Assembly: GCF_000801105.2 (NCBI RefSeq)
Contig: NC_079514.1
Location: 29,995,075 to 30,059,074 of the forward strand
Reading direction: 5' to 3'
From: Raphanus sativus
Lineage: Eukaryota; Streptophyta; Magnoliopsida; Brassicales; Brassicaceae
DNA: 64,000 nt
The position numbers and the translations under genes were made by a program. The notes under the pieces are model-generated. The model had not been told where the DNA came from and ran no database searches. It saw nothing but the letters and a program-made list of their open reading frames with translations. Positions 56,143 through 64,000 of this stretch are shown in pieces; position 1 is the first letter of the stretch, and each line of letters begins with the position of its first letter.

Positions 56143-59100
56143 ATGTAAATAGTTGTAAGTCCTTTGGGTTTATGATTTTTAAAAAGAAAATTAACTATTA
56201 AAATACGAAAGTTGTTTATTTACAAAAAAATTGACCTACAAATATTTTTTTTTAATTTGGATTGGAAGTAACGAAAACTACTATTAAACACTCTTTGTAC
56301 CATTTTCTTATGTTTAAGATTATAAAAAAGGGAAATTACTATCAAATAATGTTTTACAATTATATTTTTTGACAAATTTTTTCTGTTAATTTTTTTTTAA
56401 AAAAATAGACAAATTATTATTAAATTACTTTAGAATTCCTTTTTAAATTTTTTTATTATCTTATTATATATTTTATTAGTTATGCAATATTTTAACTGGT
56501 ATCAAAATTTTAAGAGGAAAATTACTATCAAATAATCTTTCACAATATTTTTTTCATTAGGGATTTTAGAAAAGAAAAAAAAAGTATTTAATAAATTATT
56601 TTACAAATATTTTTTCTTTAGAATTTTTTTTAAAAGAACTTTCTAGTACATTTACTATTAAATCATTTTTACTATTACATAATTTTGAAAATATTTTTGT
56701 TTTCAAATTTTGTTTTGATTTTCTTATTATATATATTATTAATCATGAGATATTTTAACTCGTGTCAAAATTTTAAGCGAAAAATTACTATTTTTTTTTG
56801 AGCAACAATGAAAAATAATTATTAAATCATTTTAAATTTTTTTACTATCAAATAGTTTTGGAAATTGTTTTTTTTTCCAAAAAAAAAATATTTTGATTTT
56901 CGTAGTATATATTTTAATAATGAGATATTTTAACACATATGTCAAAACATTAAAAAGAAAATTACTATCAAAAAATATTTTGCAATTATATTTTTAATAT
57001 TTTAATATTTTAAAATGAAAAAGTAATTTTAAATAATATTTATTATTTATTTTTAACCAAAATCATTTGTTATTACCATAGTATATATATTTTTGATTAT
57101 GTGATAGTTTAACACATATCACAGTTTTAAGTATATAAGTTTCATGTATCACAATCATATAAATTAGCAATTTTTAATAACCAAACTTAAAATAAATTTT
57201 TGTAATTATATTTTCATTCAGATTTTTGATCGAAAAGAAAAATTAGTATTAAATAAATTATTTTCATTAATCATGTTGTCTATGTCTTCTCTTTGATTTA
57301 ATTTTTTAGTGGCATGACCTACAACAACATAACCAATTTTCTTAGTAGCATGGAGAAATTCATTTTTCTACATAACTTCTGATTGCGATTTCTAATTCAA
57401 TAATTCGTAACTTTATCCATTGCCAAATCATTCTTTTTGATTAAATTCTTTTGTAGCATGACCTATAATACCATAACCAATTTTATTTGTGGATAAAAAC
57501 AAACACACATAAACATAATCATACCTAAGCATAATAGTCACATTAGCTTTCTCCATTAACTTACGTAGTACAATATAACATCTATATGTACAAAGGTCAG
57601 AATATAATTATCGCAATAAATAATGTACGGCATCAGGAAAATTATAAATCTTTTTTTAAAAAAAAATCAACATCAGTTTAATGTTAAGATCATGATATAT
57701 ATTTTTAGTTATTTTTTTAACATATGACACCAAAAAAGAAATGTGAAGATGTGAAAGAACATGCAAAAATGCGCTGATATTTTCAGGTATCTCTTATTCT
57801 GTTTGGTATCAAAATACGAGAAGTGATGAAATATGAGAGAGCTTAATCATTTATATAGAAAGATGTGAATAGTTGTAGTTCTTTTTGGTTTATGATTTTT
57901 TTTTAAAAAATAACTATCTAAATAGGAAAGTCGATTATTTATAAAAATATTGGAAATAATTATCCTACAAATAATTTTTTTTGATTTGGATTGGAAGTAA
58001 GGAAAACTACTATTAAACACTCTTTTAAAATTTTCTTATATTTACGATTAAAAGAAAGGACAAATACTATCAAATAATTTTTTTAAAAATTATATTTGCA
58101 TCTGAATTTTAGAAAAGGAAAATTAGTATAAAATAATTTTTTGACAAATATTTTTTGTTGAAATTTTAAAAATAAAAATGTAGAGAAAATAATATTAAAT
58201 TACTTTAAATTCCTTTTTAAGATTTTTTTATTATCTTATTATTTATTTTATTACTCATGTGATATTTTAACTCATATGAAAATTTTAAGAGGAAAATTAC
58301 AATCAAATAATCTTTCAAAATTATTTAGTATTTTAGAAAAGAAAAAAATAATATTAAATAATTTATTTTACAAATATGTTGTTCTTTAGGATTATTTTTA
58401 AAAATAACTTTCTAGTAAAAAATTACTATTAAATTATTTTTACTATTAAATAATTTAATTTTTTTTTCTTGTTGATATATTTTTAATCATGAGATATTCT
58501 AACATTTGTCAAAATATTGAAAGAAAATTATTATCAAATAATACTTTGCAATTATATTTTATTTAATATTTTAAAAAATTAAAATGACTATAAATAATAT
58601 TTATAATTAATTTTTAACCAAAAAAAATTGTTATTATCGTATTGTATATATTCTAAAAATGAGATAAGTTAACTCATATAAGAATTTTAAATATACAAAT
58701 GTCAAGTGTGACAATCATGTTAATTAGCAAATTTACCAAACAAAGCTTAATATAATATTTTATAATTATATTTTCATTCAGATTTTTCATCTAAAAGGAA
58801 ATTAATATTGGATAAAAAAATTCAAAACTTCTTTTTGAACAGGGTTTTGATAAAGGGAAGTTACTAAACAAAACTACTATTAAATCATTTTTAAAATATT
58901 TGTTATTTTTAAATAATTTTAAAATTTGTTTTTTCACAATTCGTTTTTATTATCTAAGTATATATATATAATGCTTTACAATTATCTTTTCTTTAGGATT
59001 TTAAAAATGGAAAAATTACTATTAGTGATTACTTTCTTAAAAAATTATTTTCATTATCTTATCATATATATTTTTAATTATGAGATAAATTAACACATGG

Positions 59101-60490
59101 CACAATCTTAAATATATAATTTTCATATGTCGCGATCATGATAATTAGCAGCTTTAAAGTTAATGATTTTCAAACCAAAAACTTAACTATTTAAACAGGA
59201 AAATTTTTTATTTATAAAAATAATTTGAATAATATTCTAAAAATATTTTTAATTTGCATTTGGAGAAAGTAAAACTATTATTAACAGTCCTTTACATTTT
59301 TATGTTTAAGGTTATAAAAGAAGGATAATTACTATTATATATTTTTTACAGTTATATTATCTTTTGAATTTTAGAAAAGGAAAATTAGTATTAAATAAAA
59401 TGTTTGATAAATCATTTAAAAATGAAAAATTAGAAAATTAATATTAAATAATTTTAAATTCTTTTTAAAAATTATTATCTGATTATATAATTTATTAATT
59501 ATGAGATATTTTAACTCGTGTTAAAATTTTAAAAGGAAAGTAACTATCAAATAATATTTACAATATTGTTTCTTTAGTATTTTAGAAAAGGAAAATTAAT
59601 ATTAAATACATTATCTTACAAATATTTTTTCGTTAGGATTTAAAAAAAAAAGAAAATTTCTAGTAAATTTACTATTAAATCATTTTTAAATTTTTATTTT
59701 TACCATCAAATAGTTTTGGAAATTGTTTTTTCCAAAAGAAAATTTTTAATTTTCTTAGTATATATATTTTTAATCATGAGATATTGTAACAAGTATGTCA
59801 AAATATATAAAAAGAAAACTGCAATCAAATAATATTTTGTAATTATATGTTTTAAGATTTAAAATGGAAAATTACATCTATTATTAATTTTAACAAAAAT
59901 CATTTGTTATTACCGTAGTATATATATTTTTAATTATATGATAGTTTAACACATATCACAGTTTTAAATATATATTATCAAGTGTCACGATCATATTAGT
60001 TAGTAACTTTGAAGAATCAAACTTAATATAATCTTTTATAATTATATTTTTATTCAGATTTTTGATCAAAAAGGAAAATTAGTATTAAATAAATTATTTT
60101 CGAATCATTTTTTTGTTTAGGATTTTGAAAAAGGAATTTTTTCTGAATAAAATTACTATTAAATAATTTTTATTATTAAATATAATTTTTTTAAAAAAAA
60201 TCAAAATTCGTTTATATTATCTAAGTATATGTATTTTAATTCATTATATATATTTAAAAAATGTAACAATATTAGAAGGAAAATTACTATTTGCAATGAT
60301 CTTTTCTTTTTGATTTTAAAAATGGAAAAATTACGATTAATAATTACTTTCTAACAAAATTTCCTTTTTTTATTATCTTATATAATAAGATATTTTAGTT
60401 ATGAGATAGATTAACACATGTACAATCTGAAATATAAAATTAGCATATGCCGCAATCATGTTAATTAGTAATTTTGAAGAACCAAACTTT
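55899..60490. repeat. Large degenerate AT-rich tandem repeats
   Basis: The block TAATGTTAAGATCATGAT...GAAGATGTGAAAGAACATGC at 55899 recurs at 57679 (1780-bp offset), and both continue in parallel. A third, more divergent unit starts at about 59166 (AACTTAACTATTTAAACAGGAAAATT) and ends at about 60490 (GAACCAAACTT). Within units, short motifs such as AAGGAAAATTA(C/G)TATTAAATAA repeat many times. A long (TA)n tract is at about 56096-56137. No ORF of note. Confidence 0.65.
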
Positions 60491-60780
60491 ATTAAAATTC
60501 GCATATTATCGTGCGCATAGTAGGATAAATTTTCCACCCCAAGCTACCTACCACAATTACAAAACCTTAATAATTTTCAATGGTTTAAGAAAAAAGTTTA
60601 CACTGACTCAATAAAAAACATTTTATCAACTAAAAATATTTTCAGAATGACTCAATTCAAATTATTTTATCAACTAAAAAAAGGTATCACATATATTATA
60701 GAAAATTGGAAGCTCCTCACAAATATTATCTTGAAATATACCTTTGTCTCTCTATATTAAAATATTTTCCCTCACAAAAA

Positions 60781-61014
60781 TTATATTTTACTATTTTACT
60801 AGGTTAAAACATGCATCTTGCGCATGATGAATATTATATATAACTATTTTTATGTATTATATGGCTTTTACTTATTATGAAATAATAAATATATAAATAT
60901 TATATTACTATTTTACTAGGTTAAAACATGCATCTTGCGCATTATGAATATTATATATAACTATTGTTATGTATTATATGCCCTTTTACTTATTATGATA
61001 TAATAAATATATAT
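60781..61014. repeat. 117-bp tandem duplication with Helitron-like 3' ends
   Basis: TTTTACTAGGTTAAAACATGCATCTTGCGCAT occurs at about 60795 and again 117 bp later, each followed by GAATATTATATATAACTATT. On the minus strand each copy ends in CTAG next to T (60799-60802, 60916-60919), resembling a Helitron 3' end. So a terminus appears to have been duplicated. Confidence 0.65.
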
Positions 61015-62162
61015 TGAATAATTTAAAATTAATAACTGCTACATATATAATTAAATTGGTGAAAACATATAAATAAATTTTATTAATCCAAACAAACACT
61101 TTTCTATTTTTGATCATTTGTATTTTGAAAAAAATTAAAATCACTGATAACAAATTTCTTTTGTGGGATGTTTAATAGTTTTAGTAATTTATAATTTTTA
61201 AAAGATTCAATGAAAAGTTTAAAATGTACATATTAAGTTGTCAATATTTGTTTAAAAAATTTCTCAAAACAAATCAAAGCAAATTTCGAAATAAAAATAA
61301 TTACGTATTTTTATATGGTATATAATTTATTTAATACATACTAATATATATATATATATTAGTATTTATTAAATAAAACTTTCTACTTATATAATTTGGT
61401 AATCATTTGTATCTTGCTATAACCGAAATTTTAAATCATGAATCACAAAAATTTCAATGTGAGATTTAACAACTTTAGTTATTTATAGTTTTTTTTTAAA
61501 TTTCAAAATATAACATAAACAGAAAAATCTAAATTTTTGTTATATATTTATGTGGTTGTTTAATTTATTTTTAAAAGTTACAATTTTAATATAGAATATA
61601 ATTTTTATCAAATTTTATTATTCAAAATCATTATTGTCATATATACAGCGCCAAATTACGCAATTCCATGATTTTTATATAAAGAAACAATGAAGAACAT
61701 TAATAATTAATTTATGGTTAGTTAAATAAAAAACTTATTATATATTTAGATGAACCAACATATTTTTCTACGAATTTTAAAAATGATTGTGATGATGATA
61801 CGTAGCTACAAAAAATGTTAAAGTGATTTTTTAATATATAAGAGATTACTTATCAGTTATTATATTGTTTCGCCATTCTATGTCATAATAATAACAATAA
61901 AAACTCTTTTAAATGTTTTGTTAGCTATTTTTTTTTTTCAAACCAAGTTTTTCTAACCTCCATAAACTACTCAAACTATTTTGACAATTTTTTCTAAAAA
62001 AAAAAACTATATGACAGTTTTGACTTTGATTTAATCTACTAATTAATCATTGATTCATTAAGACTCATAAAACAATTTAAATTTTGATTTCAAGATTTAT
62101 AGAACTTAATGGATGTAAAATAAAATAGATAGATTCATTATATACTTTTTATTTTTCTGACA

Positions 62163-62198
<36 letters not shown>

Positions 62199-62397
62199 AG
62201 TTTTTTCATCTATAGAATAAAAGTTGTAGTTTTAAAATATTTTAAAAATCAATTGAAAATAAAATAAACATAATAAACATAAAAGAAAAGAAAAGTGTGT
62301 GGTGGTGTAGGAAAGAAAGAGTGAATGTGGATGTAGCATATAAAATCACCTAATCCCCCGTTGAACATATATTTCCGACCATCCCCAGAAAGAAAAA

Positions 62398-62398
<1 letters not shown>
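61015..62398. other. AT-rich intergenic DNA upstream of VTI11
   Basis: No gene is seen. (TA)n tracts lie at about 61347-61362 and 62163-62193. The VTI11 promoter should lie in the last few hundred bases, but I cannot point to a specific TATA box or motif with confidence. Confidence 0.4.

Positions 62399-62444
<46 letters not shown>
62399..62444 (+). repeat. (AAT)n microsatellite near the VTI11 leader
   Basis: About 15 uninterrupted AAT units, just before the pyrimidine-rich stretch that probably starts the VTI11 transcript. A related (TTA)n run is at about 62716-62740, inside the 5'UTR intron. ORF prediction misreads the tract as poly-isoleucine. Confidence 0.95.
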
Positions 62445-62880
62445 TTGAATCCATCATCAAATTCATCGCCGTCGTCTTTCCTTTCCTTTCCTTACCTTAC
62501 CTTTGGATCTCTCTATCTTCCGATTCCGAGGGTTCTTCGTGTTATCAGGTCTCCTCTTCCTTTCTCATTTGCTCCCTTTTTCTAATTCCTATTTTTTTTT
62601 TGGTGCTTTAATCGCGCTTCGATCACATGAAGAATCTCCTCAATTATTCTTCACTTGGCTTCTTCCTTTTTGCATAAACCTCGTGTTGATATGTGTGTTG
62701 GCGATCTAAACAAATAATATTATTATTATTATTATTATTAGGGTTTACGGATTGTTTTAGAGATCAATCCTCTTTTGATATCCGTTGCAGTTCCTAATTT
62801 GATCCTAGAGGAAGGAATTGGATTTCATTTTTATCATTTTTGATTAATCATAAATTAATTGTGTGCTTGATTCTGAATGC

Positions 62881-62883
<3 letters not shown>

Positions 62884-62917
<34 letters not shown>
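62884..62917 (+). repeat. (AG)n microsatellite at the VTI11 leader splice acceptor
   Basis: CTGCAG followed by an uninterrupted AG repeat, ending 16 bp before the VTI11 start codon. The probable 5'UTR intron (GT at 62549, after TTATCAG) ends at the CAG at 62883-62885, so the acceptor is immediately followed by a string of further AG dinucleotides. Confidence 0.9.
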
Positions 62918-62920
<3 letters not shown>

Positions 62921-62933
62921 CAATCAATCAACA

Positions 62934-63965
62934 ATGAGCGAGGTGTTTAACGGTTACGAGCGTCAATACTGCGACCTCTCCGCCAATCTTTCCAAGAAAT
63001 GCTCCTCTGCTATTGCCCTCCACGGAGGTAATCATCATCATCATCATCATCATATCATTATGTAGAAAGATGATGATGATACACCTTTCTTTACTGATTG
63101 AATTGCAGAGCAAAAGAAGCAGAAGCTCTCTGAAATAAGGTCTGGCCTCGATAATGCTGAAGCTTTGGTATGTATATGCGTGTGTGACTCGAATATAGCA
63201 GCAGCAGCAGCCTCCTTTTTTATTATATATATATATTTTTCTTCTTATTCACCAGATTAGGAAAATGGATGTTGAGGCGAGGAGCCTCCCACCGAGCGTT
63301 AAGACCACCCTCCTTGTCAAATTAAGAGAGTTCAAGTCTGATCTCAACAACTTCAAAAGCGAACTCAAGACCATCACCACCTCTGCTAACTTGAACGCTG
63401 CTGCTGCTGCTCGTGACGACTTGCTCGAAGCTGGCCTCGCTGACACTAAGACGGTATGTAATAAAGACAAACTCACTAGTATAATAATCATCTCTATCTT
63501 TGCTACTCTTAACATCCTTTTGATTTGAGGAGGGAGGCCAGGCTTCAGCTGATCAAAGAGCCAGATTGATGATGTCAACTGATCGATTGGGTCGTACCAC
63601 TGACAGAATCAAGGACAGTCGAAGAATGATGATTGAGACTGAAGAGCTTGGCGTCTCTGTCCTCCAAGACTTGCACAGTCAGAGACAGTCTCTCCTTCGC
63701 ACTGGCGACACGGTATGTATGTCTCCCTCTCTTCATCATGAAGAAGACTACGTTTTATCTATCTACTACGTGTGATTGCTATCTCTTTTTAACCAATAGT
63801 GTATACATACAGCTTAGTGGAGTAGACGATAATGTCGGAAAGAGCAAGAAAATCTTGACGGGCATGACGAGGAGGATGAACAGGAACAAATGGACCATTG
63901 GAGCCATTATCACCGCTTTGGTCGCCGCTATTTTCCTCATCTTGTACTTCAAACTCACCAAGTAA
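62934..63965 (+). CDS. VTI11: Qb-SNARE VTI11
   Basis: Five coding exons (62934-63027, 63109-63167, 63256-63453, 63542-63712, 63813-63965), all with GT-AG introns, encode 224 residues against about 221 in Arabidopsis VTI11 (AT5G39510). The N-terminal Habc-type helical region is at about 1-105 (MSEVFNGYERQYC, KLREFKSDLNNFK). The Qb SNARE motif is at about 130-192 (RLMMSTDRLGRTTDRIKDS, with the zero-layer Gln in LQDLHSQRQSL). A single C-terminal membrane anchor lies at about 201-221 (IGAIITALVAAIFLILYF). VTI11 pairs with SYP2/SYP5-type syntaxins on TGN, prevacuolar and vacuolar membranes, and in Arabidopsis its loss causes the zigzag/sgr4 gravitropism phenotype. The Ala-rich insertion near residue 100 (LNAAAAARDD) is slightly longer than in Arabidopsis. 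Confidence 0.96.
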
Positions 63966-64000
63966 TCCTCTCTGTATCTATTAAACTCGACGACCAAATC

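Noticed and set aside
62361..62585. Poly-isoleucine ORF upstream of VTI11
   Set aside because: It is a translation of the (AAT)n microsatellite and the untranslated leader.

Overview
The window is nuclear DNA from a flowering plant, almost certainly a Brassicaceae species and plausibly Brassica or a close relative. Genes are sparse and spliced, and intergenic DNA is very AT-rich and full of transposon remnants. The right-hand gene order (F-box cluster, then the ARF-GEF GNL1, then the SNARE VTI11) matches, from memory, the Arabidopsis chromosome 5 segment around AT5G39450-AT5G39510. The genus is an inference.

Layout. 1-39.2 kb: an expanding cluster of intronless F-box genes on the minus strand. 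There are three intact copies (C at 3752-5293, A at 18829-20433, B at 28934-30520), one frameshifted pseudogene (D at 37662-39225), and two fragments (a 3' tail on the plus strand at 3228-3398; a 5' end plus promoter at 8573-9010). Copies A and B lie in a segmental duplication (about 18.63-22.49 kb and 28.75-36.28 kb). Block B has since taken in a Helitron-like insert, a 941-bp near-perfect inverted repeat, a small Helitron and a 229-bp Stowaway-type MITE. Between the F-box copies lie Helitron termini, two hAT-like MITEs, a 3.5-kb candidate Helitron carrying a decayed TFIIE-beta fragment, and an Athila-like LTR with primer-binding site and broken gag. 39.3-41.2 kb: an intronless, divergent cytosolic-type prolyl-tRNA synthetase, probably a retrocopy. 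43.5-49.1 kb: GNL1, two coding exons, with its 5'UTR exon/intron tandemly duplicated. 49.63-55.48 kb: a nearly intact L1-type LINE with target-site duplication. 55.5-62.4 kb: AT-rich degenerate repeats. 62.4-64.0 kb: VTI11, five coding exons.

Gene roles. GNL1 (Golgi COPI/ARF1 exchange factor) and VTI11 (TGN/prevacuolar Qb-SNARE) both serve membrane traffic, but their adjacency is ancestral gene order, not an operon. The F-box proteins are expected SCF ubiquitin-ligase adaptors with unknown substrates. No rRNA, tRNA, CRISPR or prokaryotic features were seen.

Most notable: the large hairpin at 32880-33820, the mosaic relationships among the F-box paralogues, the Helitron-borne TFIIE-beta fragment, the ProRS retrocopy with altered motif-1 residues, and the GNL1 5'UTR duplication. 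All homology statements rest on reading by eye and remembered family sequences; no search was run.
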